Made by a program: the position numbers and the translations under genes. Below the pieces are notes generated by a model that made no database searches, had not been told where the DNA came from, and saw only the letters and a program-made list of their open reading frames with translations. A stretch of 64,000 nucleotides of DNA from Pseudo-nitzschia pungens (taxonomy: Eukaryota; Bacillariophyta; Bacillariophyceae; Bacillariales; Bacillariaceae). The DNA is taken from NCBI GenBank assembly GCA_037355855.1, contig CM074759.1, positions 6,324,001 to 6,388,000 of the forward strand, in the 5' to 3' direction. Below, piece by piece: positions 19,716 to 28,962 of the stretch (position 1 is the stretch's first letter; every line of letters begins with the position of its first letter).

Positions 19716-20246
19716 ATGTCCAGTAACACCACTGTAATCTTGCCCAGTGTGGTTCAAACCCACCCAGTTCTCAGCACCGCCATGCTTGGGGGCGCCGCTG
19801 CTGCGTGGATGATGTACAAGGGCGCCCTTCAACGTGTCGCTCTTTCCTTGGGACTTCTTTTGATCTCGTATGTGTTCTTGAAGCTCGTCGTTGAACCTGT
19901 TGCGGCAATCTACAAGATCTCCAGGCGCATCGTCAACGCTGCTGCGAAGGAGGAGGCTGCAGAGGAAGAAGCGGCCGACGACGACGAAGATGACTGGAAT
20001 GAGGCGGACTACATCAAGTTCATGAACCAGTACATGGCTTCTTTGGAGGCAGCCGCATATGACAGAGGAGTTCGCGACGGTGCTGCTCTTATCAATGAAG
20101 TCAACAACTCGGTTTTGAAGAAGAACACCAAGAAAAAGCGCGAAACTAGGGCGGCTATGCGTTTGCGCGTTGCACGCGAGATGAAGGAAAGCGCTGAACG
20201 ACTCCGCATGATTGGTCGAATCAATCCCAATTACAAGGCTCCTTAA
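19716..20246 (+). CDS. Small two-pass membrane protein
   Basis: ATG 19,716, TAA 20,246, 176 residues. Two hydrophobic segments lie close together: about residues 20-35 (TAMLGGAAAAWMMY) and 40-62 (LSLGLLLISYVFLKLVV). An acidic Ala-rich stretch (residues 78-94), an acidic-to-basic amphipathic region and a Lys/Arg-rich C-terminus with KKNTKKKRETR follow. No signal peptide is needed. The layout suggests a small membrane-anchored protein with a charged cytosolic tail. Its presence in a transposon is unusual, but no capsid, packaging ATPase or polymerase gene was found here, so a virus-like role is not supported. Confidence 0.6.
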   Translation: MSSNTTVILPSVVQTHPVLSTAMLGGAAAAWMMYKGALQRVALSLGLLLISYVFLKLVVEPVAAIYKISRRIVNAAAKEEAAEEEAADDDEDDWNEADYIKFMNQYMASLEAAAYDRGVRDGAALINEVNNSVLKKNTKKKRETRAAMRLRVAREMKESAERLRMIGRINPNYKAP

Positions 20247-20959
20247 AATTGAAAAGAAGAACTACGAGAACTTGTATTCCGTTGCACCACGAAAGGTACA
20301 CTGGTAAGATTACCCCTACCGGTAACGATACAAGGTTGTCAGGGGTCATCCCTGGTACCAGTAAGGTTACTCGTACGTACCCTCACCAATCATAAACCGT
20401 AATTGTCAGTAGATCATCGAAATTCGATGTCAAACTAATACGGTACAGTACAGGTACCGTACCGGTAGTTAGACAAAACAAAATTATTACTACATATTCG
20501 TATCTGCATCTTTCACTTAGACACTCTTAGTGTAGGCTGGCGACTGTCTCAGTGGCGCTTGGGAGACTTAAGGAACAGCATCCACACTTTTTAGATCGGC
20601 GACTGTCTCGGTGGCGCTTGACTCTCGTAGACGAGGGATTGGAAAGGAGCGCTCGAGGGATTCATCCAGTTCTCGACACTCAAAAAGGTTGTCGCCGACC
20701 CAAATAGAGTTGGCTAACGTTCAAAATTTGAAACACACATGAAACCACGCTGGAAGGATGATACTCGTCCACGCTGGGAGGATGATGCCCGTTCACGCTT
20801 GGAGATTGCTGTGGTCCACACTGGGAGGTTGCTGCTCGTTGACGTTGGCTGCTCTCCACTACGACAAGATAAAGAGGGGGAAAGTCCTGTCATAAAGAAA
20901 ATTCAAAACTTCTTTCATAAAGAATTGAAATCAATGACTTGAATTTGTTCCGCAATTGA
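20247..20959. other. Non-coding
   Basis: No gene was recognised. GCGACTGTCTCAGTGGCGCTTG and a close variant occur near 20,541 and 20,597. CACGCTGGGAGGATG-like words repeat four times between 20,740 and 20,835. Confidence 0.5.
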
Positions 20960-23797
20960 ATGGAAACCATGGCCTGGTTTTGGCCTGCTTCGGGAAGCAA
21001 CCCTTCGAACGCACATAACGATAACTCTTCCAATTCCTCTAACGACAGCGAATTTTTTGATGCCCATGATGGCGCCCACTCAGCCTCCTACTATAATCCA
21101 ACCATTCAAGGTAGCGATCACCGTACCGAGGAAGATCTCTTTCTAGAAGCTGCGGCATCAGTCGATGATCACTGTACCCAGGAAGGTCTCTTTCCCCAAG
21201 TTGCAGCACCGGTCGATCCAACTATTCGAGGTAGCGATCACCGTACCGAGGAAGATCTCTCTCAAGAAGCTGCGGCATCAGTCGATGATCACCGTACCCA
21301 GGAAGGTCTCTCTCCACAAGTTGCAGCACCGGTCGATGATCACCGTACCCAGGAAGGTCTCTCTCCACAAGTTGCAGCACCGGTCGATGATTACCGTACC
21401 CAGGAAGGTCTCTTTCCCCAAGTTGCAGCACCGGTCGATCCAACCACTCCAGGTGGCGATCACCGTACCGAGGAAGGTCTCTCTCCACAAGTTGCAGCAC
21501 CGGTCGATGATTACCGTACCCAGGAAGGTCTCTTTCCCCAAGTTGCAGCACCGGTCGATCCAACCACTCCAGGTGGCGATCACCGTACCGAGGAAGGTCT
21601 CTCTGAAGAAACATCATCAAACGACATGCTGGCTCCCAAAGTCTCGGAAACACCAACCGGCTCGATCATTGAATCAACTCAGAAAAAAGCTGCCCGAACA
21701 CCAAGCAGGATTGTACGCCCAGATGAAAGCGCTGATCCGTTGATATTTGAGGAGGGAGGAGATATTGCAGCTCTTCACCATGGCATACAGCTCAGAAAGC
21801 GATCGAAACCAAGATTCATCTTACCAACAAAACGCAATAGGAAGCGCAAGCCAGATTCCACGAAACCATCAAAGAAAAAAAAGGTTACCCCAATAACCAC
21901 ACCCACCACCAAAGGCGCGAGCGGCAAAGGAGCTGACTCCGGGGCACCACAACCAATGGCGCTAGCACCAAAGGATCCACCGGCTACCCACAAGGCAAAG
22001 CTGACGACTCCGACGACTCCAACCCACAAGTCGCCAGCGGCAAAGGCGACAACTCAGAAGACTGAATTGGCAACCATGAAGGATCCACCGGCAAAGAAGA
22101 CTCCACCGACTCCAATGGCAACCCAGAAGGCGCCAGCGGCTAAGTCAACGACTCCGAAGACTAAGGATCCACCGGCAATGGCGACGACTCCAAAGAATGC
22201 TCCGTCAACCATGAAGGATCCACCAGTAATGGCGCCGGCTCGGAAGTCAGCGCCACTGGCAAAGGCGTCGGCTCGGAAGTTGGTGCCACAGGAAGAGGCG
22301 TCGGCTCGGAAGTCAGCGCCACTGGCAAAGGCGTCGGCTCGGAAGTTGGTGCCACAGGAAGAGGCGTCGGCTCGGAAGTCAGCGCCACTGGCAAAGGCGT
22401 CGGCTCGGAAGCCAGCGCCACAGGAAGAGGCGTCGGCTCGGAAGTCAGCGCCACTGGCAAAGGCGTCGGCTCGGAAGCCAGCGCCACAGGAAGAGGCGTC
22501 GGCTCGGAAGTCAGCGCCACTGGCAAAGGCGTCGGCTCGGAAGCTGTTGTCACAGGAAGAGGCGTCGGCTCGGAAGTCAGCGCCACTGGCAAAGGCGTCG
22601 GCTCGGAAGTTGTTGCCACAGGAAGAGGCGTCGGCTCGGAAGTCAGCGCCACAGGAAGAGGCGTCAGCTCGGAAGTCAGCGCCACAGGAAGAGGCGTCAG
22701 CTCGGAAGTCAGCGCCACTGGCAAATGCGTCGGCTCGGAAGCCGGCGCCACAGGAAATGGCGTTGCCGATAACCCGAAACGTAAGGGATCCGCCTGGAAC
22801 AACTGGTCCATCACCAGGTGGTTTCAAACAGAGTCCAGTGGTAGCCACACAAGCAATGCCCACACCCTCATCGGAAACCACACAACCACTGCTTGAGGAA
22901 CCAAATTTTTTGTCGCCATTTGCAAAGCTGGTGCGGTATTCTTCTTCACTGTGTGGAAGATCTCTACCGGACACACCTCGACCGGGCGGCATGCGGGTAT
23001 CTGTTGATGATGATACAGAAAGTGAAGAACTTTTTCCTACAGATACATCTCCTCCGATTGACTCTCTGCTGGCCGCATCTCTAACCGGCAGCTCTCTGCA
23101 GGGCACATCTCCACTTGGTGACTCTCTACTGGCCGCATCTCTAACCGGCAGCTCTCTGCCGGGCGCATCTCCACTTGGTGACTCTCTGCTGGCCTCATCT
23201 CCACCGGGCGACTCTCTGCCGGGCGCATCTCCAGCAGGCAATTCTCTGCTGGCCCCATCTCTAACCGGCAGCTCTCTGCCTGGCATCTCGCTACCGGGCG
23301 CATCTTCATCAGAAGCAGCTGCAGCTGATGATATGAAAACTGAAGGCGTTTGCCCGACTCAGCCGCTTACAAAACCCCGTAAAAAAGGTGGCAAGCGAAA
23401 AGTTGGTGACCCTCCAACCACTGTGCACAGTTGCAAAGATAGAACTGCTCGTAGGTTGTTTCGAACTTCTCAGAAGAGCATCCAAAATCTGCAGATAAGC
23501 ACTACATGGCAAAGTAAAAAAGATCGGGATTCAAAACCTTGTTCAATCCACTTCATGGGGACGTTCGACCAACTTGTCGAGCATCCGAAAACGGCGGAGA
23601 ATAATCGCTACAGTAGAAATAAACCCATCGTGATGTTTTATGTGCCGAAACATTTTGAGGAGTTCAGAGTTCCTTTTGCCAAAGCATTGGCGGAGGCTGC
23701 CGAAGCCATGTTAAAAAATACAAATGGGGAGCATCATACTGAAGATGCCGACGTGCAGGAGCTCAGAGTGTTTGGACCGATGCAGAAAAAAAAATAA
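20960..23797 (+). CDS. Long repeat-rich basic protein of the second element
   Basis: ATG 20,960, TAA 23,797, 945 residues, no intron seen. Four low-complexity zones are followed by a small conserved-looking end. Residues about 50-220 repeat DHRTQEGLSPQVAAPVD (51-bp DNA unit). Residues about 290-425 are Lys/Pro/Thr-rich, like a linker-histone tail. Residues about 425-600 repeat ASARKSAPLAKASARK (66-bp DNA unit). Residues about 695-790 repeat SLTGSSLPGASPLGDSLL. The C-terminal 150 residues, from KKGGKRKVGDPP, look globular (PIVMFYVPKHFEEF). A nucleic-acid-binding or scaffold role fits the basic repeats but is inference. The antisense frame (410 codons) is a by-product of repeat phase. Confidence 0.6.
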   Translation: METMAWFWPASGSNPSNAHNDNSSNSSNDSEFFDAHDGAHSASYYNPTIQGSDHRTEEDLFLEAAASVDDHCTQEGLFPQVAAPVDPTIRGSDHRTEEDLSQEAAASVDDHRTQEGLSPQVAAPVDDHRTQEGLSPQVAAPVDDYRTQEGLFPQVAAPVDPTTPGGDHRTEEGLSPQVAAPVDDYRTQEGLFPQVAAPVDPTTPGGDHRTEEGLSEETSSNDMLAPKVSETPTGSIIESTQKKAARTPSRIVRPDESADPLIFEEGGDIAALHHGIQLRKRSKPRFILPTKRNRKRKPDSTKPSKKKKVTPITTPTTKGASGKGADSGAPQPMALAPKDPPATHKAKLTTPTTPTHKSPAAKATTQKTELATMKDPPAKKTPPTPMATQKAPAAKSTTPKTKDPPAMATTPKNAPSTMKDPPVMAPARKSAPLAKASARKLVPQEEASARKSAPLAKASARKLVPQEEASARKSAPLAKASARKPAPQEEASARKSAPLAKASARKPAPQEEASARKSAPLAKASARKLLSQEEASARKSAPLAKASARKLLPQEEASARKSAPQEEASARKSAPQEEASARKSAPLANASARKPAPQEMALPITRNVRDPPGTTGPSPGGFKQSPVVATQAMPTPSSETTQPLLEEPNFLSPFAKLVRYSSSLCGRSLPDTPRPGGMRVSVDDDTESEELFPTDTSPPIDSLLAASLTGSSLQGTSPLGDSLLAASLTGSSLPGASPLGDSLLASSPPGDSLPGASPAGNSLLAPSLTGSSLPGISLPGASSSEAAAADDMKTEGVCPTQPLTKPRKKGGKRKVGDPPTTVHSCKDRTARRLFRTSQKSIQNLQISTTWQSKKDRDSKPCSIHFMGTFDQLVEHPKTAENNRYSRNKPIVMFYVPKHFEEFRVPFAKALAEAAEAMLKNTNGEHHTEDADVQELRVFGPMQKKK

Positions 23798-24010
23798 AGC
23801 CCTATGTCGTTCATATATAGCATGACGACTTGAGTTTCTTATTAAGCAGAGTAAAACTTGCGATCTGGAGAAGGGCGGCGGCCGACTTCTAGGTTATTCA
23901 CTAAAATAGAGCACTTAATTATACAGAAGACTTCGTTCGACCCTGAGTGTGGCGGTAAAGACTCCGGAGAAGGGCGGTTGCCGTGGGGCGTTCATGGCAA
24001 TTGCCGACTT

Positions 24011-24970
24011 CTAGAAGTAATGCGGCTTGAATTCGTCATCGTATTCCCAGTCTTCGATTTTTTCCCCTGCCTCCATTTTCAACTGCGTAATGACAGCTAC
24101 AGCTGTGAAGCAAATTTTGTGCTTCTGCATCATGGCTTCTCTTGGCTTCATATGCCGAAAGGATGTAGTAAGTACATTGAAGACTTTGAGTTTCCCATTA
24201 ACTCTTTCGTTCCTCGACCTAGCAAGTGCCTTGGATTTCCTCGCTTCTGAATCCCATCCGATATCAGGCCTCTTAAGTTGCCTCGCTGAAACAGAATCTT
24301 CTCTGATATTGTAGATCCCATCAGCTTCGACGCATTCGTCAACTGCAAGCTTCTCGCTCAATCCGTTTTTGAATATCGCCGGGTCTTGCACGCTGGCTTT
24401 GAAAGGACCATTGATCCAGACAATATGCGCAGTTCTGATACAGACTCCTACTTCATATTTCAATGCGGGCCCATTTGTTTTCTGCGAGAACCATTTCCTG
24501 TCGAATGGCCAGGGCTCAAATATAGGACAATCGACGCAGTCAACGGACATGAATGTGTTGGTCTTTACCTCGTCTCCCCTTTTGTACCCACCAAATCTAT
24601 TCTCTAACTTTATGACATCATCTTTAAGTTCGGACATTTTTTCAACGAAGAACCAAGACCACTTACGGAATGTCTTTGTTGAGGGCCAATCAAGTACTGC
24701 ACAATGGATTTCTTCTGTCGAGTATATCTTGATAAGAACGAGCCCGTAGAGAAGATGCTTGTATTGAACACCTTCTTCAATAAGCTTTTCCCTCTCTCTC
24801 TTTCTCAACTTCTCCCAGATCTTATTCCATATGTCTGCAATTAGATCGAGCGGTGCTCCGAACACAGCACGGATTCGTTTTTCCTTCTCTTTCGAGTTCC
24901 ATCTGCGATGATTTGGCCAGCAAAGAGTCTCTCTTGCTTCTTGATCAAAAATCTCTTCAGTTGCAATCAT
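24011..24970 (-). CDS. PIF/Harbinger-like transposase (DDE_4 family)
   Basis: ATG 24,970 to TAA 24,011, 319 residues, intronless. The DDE_4 core shows Asp144 in FMSVDCVDCPIF, the block IVWINGPFKASVQDPAIF, Asp217 in VEADGIY and Glu255 in RSRNERVNGKLK. All three acidic residues are present. The N-terminal 110 residues are basic and helical (EKLRKREREKL). It shares block order with the 6181-7209 transposase but is clearly diverged. For example, PASRHD is KASVQD here. It lies at the right end of the element, transcribed inward, next to the subterminal repeats, as expected for the enzyme that moves it. Confidence 0.88.
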   Translation of the reverse strand: MIATEEIFDQEARETLCWPNHRRWNSKEKEKRIRAVFGAPLDLIADIWNKIWEKLRKREREKLIEEGVQYKHLLYGLVLIKIYSTEEIHCAVLDWPSTKTFRKWSWFFVEKMSELKDDVIKLENRFGGYKRGDEVKTNTFMSVDCVDCPIFEPWPFDRKWFSQKTNGPALKYEVGVCIRTAHIVWINGPFKASVQDPAIFKNGLSEKLAVDECVEADGIYNIREDSVSARQLKRPDIGWDSEARKSKALARSRNERVNGKLKVFNVLTTSFRHMKPREAMMQKHKICFTAVAVITQLKMEAGEKIEDWEYDDEFKPHYF

Positions 24971-25564
24971 GGTTGAACGTGATGCTATTCACTATGGCGC
25001 TAGAGGCGCCCCTGGAATAGTAGAGGCGCCCCTGGAAGTGGCGCTGACAGCCACTGCATAACGTGATAACTGAAGCGACATGCAAGTGTGACAGGTTGGT
25101 CTTGGTTCTGACCGCGCTCACGGCCACTTGTTGTATTGGTAAAGGTAAGCCTTAATTACCGTAGGCACCAACATGAGAGGCGCTTCTGTGTGTGTACTGT
25201 ATCGCCTAAATCTTACCAGTAAAGGCGCCATCTAAAGTGGCGCTGACAGCCACTTATTCGTATGTACCTCACGTACATACGGTACTCAGCTCCGACAGAG
25301 TGAGGACTTCTAGCGCCACTTAAACGGGCGTTTCTGCAGTACAACGGTAAGTTTAAAGAGTGGAGATGATAGCCCCTACTTCAACTTGGGTAACCAGGCG
25401 CCATTTAAAGTGGCGCTGACAGCCACTTACTAGTGCAAGTCGTAGATTGTAAAGAGTGGAGATGATAGCCCCTACTTCAACTTGGGTAACCAGGCGCCAT
25501 TTAAAGTGGCGCTGACAGCCACTTACTAGTGCAAGTCGTAGATTGTACGTACGTAAGGTACCGA
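24971..25564. repeat. Right subterminal region with GTGGC/GCCAC hairpin motifs
   Basis: AGTGGCGCTGACAGCCACT or close forms occur at about 25,035, 25,236-25,254, 25,409-25,427 and 25,505-25,523. A 98-bp direct duplication (AAAGAGTGGAGATGATAGCC onward) spans 25,353-25,545. No gene. Confidence 0.85.
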
Positions 25565-26255
25565 ATATGTGGCTGTTAGCGGCACTTTAAAAGGCGCATA
25601 CATCGTCCTTGTCATCAAATTGAAGCAATTTGGAGGCTTTAATAAAAGGCTTATGTTTTACATTTATAAAGGACATATTTGAATTATTATAGCTTTGTTA
25701 AATTGGCTACTTTACCTATTTAAGCCACATAGTTACGTAATTAATCTTCAATCGTACGTAATTAAATCCAATCGTACGTAATTAAATCCAATCGTACGTA
25801 ATTAAATCCAATCGTACGTAATATTAATTACGTACGTAATTAATTAATTACGTACGTAATTAATTAATTACGTACGTAATTTTAATTTTAATTACGTGAA
25901 CCAAAAAAAACTATTTTTAGTTTCCCGGTTCCCCCTTTTAAATTTGAATCGTGGAGATTTTTTTCATGAACGTTACTTATCTCGTTCTACGTATTAATAC
26001 GTAAATCACACATTGATATATGTAGTATGTACGGTAGGTTCATACGTATCATTTTGAAAAACTTAACCTGTCGCGCGGTGCGCACGTTTTTCTATTTCCG
26101 ATCCCCATTAAATTTTGAATCGTGGAGTCCTACGAAGTAATACGTAGATCACACGTTGATATAATATGTAGGATATGTATGGTAAGTTCATATCATTTTG
26201 AAAAACTTAACGTGCCGCGCATTGCGCGCGTTTTTCTATTTCCGACCGCTCCTGG
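25565..26255. repeat. Right composite terminal repeat with arm A inverted
   Basis: This is the reverse complement of the unique part of left arm A (25,565-25,740), then ATTACGTACG palindromes (25,740-25,900). The terminal sequence then occurs twice, ending at about 26,101 and 26,252 with CCGACCGCTCC. Confidence 0.85.
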
Positions 26256-26257
26256 GG

Positions 26258-26400
26258 GGGGGGACAGCAAGCAGCAAGCAGCAACGCGTCAATAATACAA
26301 GGGTGACAGCAAGCAGCAAGCAGCAACGCGTCGATAATACAGCGGGGGACAGCAAGCAGCAACGCGTCGATAATACAGGGGGGGGACAGCAATCCGATAA
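26258..26400 (+). repeat. Minisatellite ACAGCAAGCAGCAACGCGTC, right flank
   Basis: Three to four units are in the same orientation as the left flank array (10,420-10,603). Confidence 0.8.
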
Positions 26401-27044
26401 CTCGTATAATAACAGAGCTCTGTAGCTCTGGTACTGTATTCTACGGGTAGCGTATCGTATCGTATCGTATCGGAGTAGCGTAGCGTAGCTCCGATTAATT
26501 AGACCGAATCGTGTGCTAGCTCACTTGGATAACTGTTTGGGCCGGGTATCCGGTCATGGTACATATTATACACCAATGACCCGACCCCGGCGGTAGCATA
26601 GTATCTTAGCATGGTATCATGGTAGGTTAGCATCTTTTAGTATCTCGTAGCATTAGCAACCCTAACCCTGTAGCATTTAGCTACACCATAACAGGTGCTT
26701 TACTCGGGGTACGTACGATTGGTACAAATCGTACGCGGCGGCCCTAGTAACTTCTGCTAGCATCCATACTAAGCAGGATATAGGTCTGTTGCTAAGCCTG
26801 CTGCTAAGCCTGCTGCTAAGCCTGCTGCTAAGCCTGCTGCTAAGCCTGCTGCTAAGCCTGCTGCTAAGCCTGTATGCTACCAATTAGCACACAGCTCAGC
26901 ACTCAGCTCAGCACCTGTTAGTCAGCTAGTACTGGATGTTGCTGTCTGTAGCCCCAGTAGCCCTTCTACACAGGAGCCTTACCAGCACAGATCATAGCAC
27001 CCTGGATATCTTCATAGTACATACGAATAAGTGGCTGTCAGCGC
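26401..27044. other. Non-coding with 12-bp CTAAGCCTGCTG tandem repeat
   Basis: No gene was recognised. CTAAGCCTGCTG is repeated about seven times at 26,793-26,876. TATCGTATCG and TAGCGTAGC words occur near 26,450-26,490. Confidence 0.7.
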
Positions 27045-27140
27045 CAGCAAGCAGCAAGCAGCAACGCGTCGATAATACAGGGGGACAGCAAGCAGCAACG
27101 GGGGGGACGGCAAGCAGCAGCAAGCAGCAACGCGTCTTCG
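27045..27140 (+). repeat. Minisatellite ACAGCAAGCAGCAACGCGTC, further copies
   Basis: Two to three further units interrupt a hairpin motif (AGTGGCTGTCAGCGCCA at 27,030). This suggests insertion or expansion of the minisatellite inside a subterminal motif. Confidence 0.7.
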
Positions 27141-27414
27141 GTCTTACCGCCACTTAAAGGGGCGTTTCTACCTTAACCTTAACCTCAGCGTTAGTTTAGA
27201 AGTGGCGCTGGCGGAGTGGTGCTGACAGCCATTTATTTGTACGTACGTACCGTACTCAGCTCTGGCAGAGTGACTTCTAGCGCACTTCAAGGGGCGTTAA
27301 TTACGAGTAAGGTTACCTTAGGGTTTGCAAACGCACGCTTTGAAGTGGCGCTGACAGCCACTGTAACGTACGGTAAGATCTTAATCCTAAGGTTTACGGT
27401 ACGGTACTCCGTAC

Positions 27415-27975
27415 CGTATATCTGTCGTTGAATGGCGCGTATACCTTGTACGTCTATAGTATCTTGGCTTAAAAAATAGCCTAAGCGCTAACTTGATAGG
27501 CTTTAGTAAATTTTTAATATGTTATTATCTAGCAGGTTTAATTATGATATAAGCCACTTAAGAGCTTTATTGTGAAATCGTGCGTAATTAAATCCAATCG
27601 TACGTAATTAAATCCAATCGTACGTAATTAAATCCAATCGTACGTAATATTAATTACGTACGTAATTAATTAATTACGTACGTAATTAATTAATTACGTA
27701 CGTGAACCAAAAACAACTATTTTTAGTTTCCCGTATCCCCCTTTAAATTTTGAATCGTGGACATTTTTTGTCATGAACGTTAAGGTTAGTTATCAAGTCC
27801 TACAAAAAAACAATTTTTAGTTTCCCGGTTCCCCCTTTTTTAAATTTGAATCGTTGAGATTTTTTCATGAACGTTACTTATCTCGTTCTACGTATTACTT
27901 CGTAATACGTAAATCACACGTTGATATATGTAGTATGTACGGTAAGTTCATACGTATCATTTTGAAAAAACTTAG
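27415..27975. repeat. Inverted repeat arm B, right
   Basis: This is the reverse complement of the unique inner part of left arm B (TATACCTTGTACGTCTATAG, TATAAGCCACTTAAGAGC). ATTACGTACG palindromes follow (27,590-27,705), then two partial terminal sequences. It stops before the CCGACCGCTCC end. Confidence 0.8.
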
Positions 27976-28079
27976 GTACCAGTTCGTTAACACACTTTTT
28001 TTAGGTCTAATTCACACTTTATACCCACACTTTTTAACTACATACAATACCCATACTACATACCAACATAGCGTTCTTC

Positions 28080-28930
28080 TTTTTCGACCGGATCGTTCTT
28101 CTTTTCAGCTGCACCTCCAGCAGCACCTCTGCACCTCTATCGCACCTCTGCACCTCGATCGCACCACTCTTAACACATCGATCGCACCACTCTTAACACA
28201 ACACCTGCACCTCCGCCGCACCACTCTTAACACTTGCACCTCCACCGCTTAACACTGCTGCGAAACAGTGATCCCCTCTTAACACTACTGTAAGTCCCTT
28301 TTTATTAATCATGGCACCTCTGTCGTGTCAACATAGGAACGTTCTGCACCTCCATCGAACGTTCCGCACCTCCATCGTGTCGATGCACCTCTATCGTCGA
28401 TCGATCGACGAGATCGATCGATCCTCGAGTCGATCGAACCATTCCTTTTTTTACGTATATTCCAGTACAAATTGTACAGAAAAAAAAACAGAATTTTTTC
28501 ATTGGCTCTAATCACTGTCTGTCTGTTCCCCCTTTTCTACGTAAATGTTATGTAAAGAATTATAGTAGGCAGTTCCATTCACCCGCAGATTGTCATAATA
28601 GTACTGTTATTCTTTACACAGTTCTACAGGAGACATTTCCACCTATATCTCCACCCTCAGGAACGATCAGCACCTCTATCGCAAACCGACCGGCACCTCT
28701 ATCGCCTCAAGAAAGGAACGTTCCGGCTCTCTTAACACTGCCACAACAGACTGTAAGACTCCCTCCTATTAGATAGTGTACCTCTCTTGCGCCACAAAGG
28801 AACGATCTGCACCTCTATCGTCAACCGACCAGCACCTCTCGTCAACCGACCATCACCTCTATCGAAAATCTTCACCTCTATCGTCAACCGACCAGCACCT
28901 CTATCGAAAATCGACACGCACCTCACCTCT
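28080..28930. repeat. Dispersed CACCTCTATCG-type repeats
   Basis: Many copies of GCACCTCTATCG, GCACCTCCATCG and GTCAACCGACC occur, with patches of ordinary sequence and a CGATCGATCGACGAGATCG palindromic patch near 28,395. No gene was recognised. Confidence 0.75.
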
Positions 28931-28962
28931 CTTTCTATTTTTTGTTTCTACATAAATTACAG

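Larger units (their letters stand above)
10604..26255. mobile_element. Second large Harbinger-like element with composite terminal inverted repeats
   Basis: The left end reads GGAGCGGTCGGAAATAG (10,604) and the right end is its reverse complement, finishing at CCGACCGCTCC near 26,252. Behind each end lies a second copy of the same terminal sequence about 145-150 bp further in, then an ATTACGTACG palindrome array, then dispersed GTGGC/GCCAC hairpin motifs. The flanks on both sides are the same minisatellite in the same orientation. Inside are a DDE_4-type transposase (complement 24,011-24,970) and five other genes. A target-site duplication could not be read because the flanks are repetitive. 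The exact end bases and the single-element interpretation are inference. Confidence 0.6.

Noticed and set aside
22054..23286. 410-codon minus-strand frame with DFRADASSCGA repeats
   Set aside because: Antisense of the ASARK repeat region of the 945-aa gene; open only because the repeat unit is a multiple of three.
19716..23797. Polinton or virophage-like virus
   Set aside because: A membrane protein and a Ulp1-like protease alone are not enough; no capsid, packaging ATPase, protein-primed polymerase or retroviral-type integrase was found in the window.
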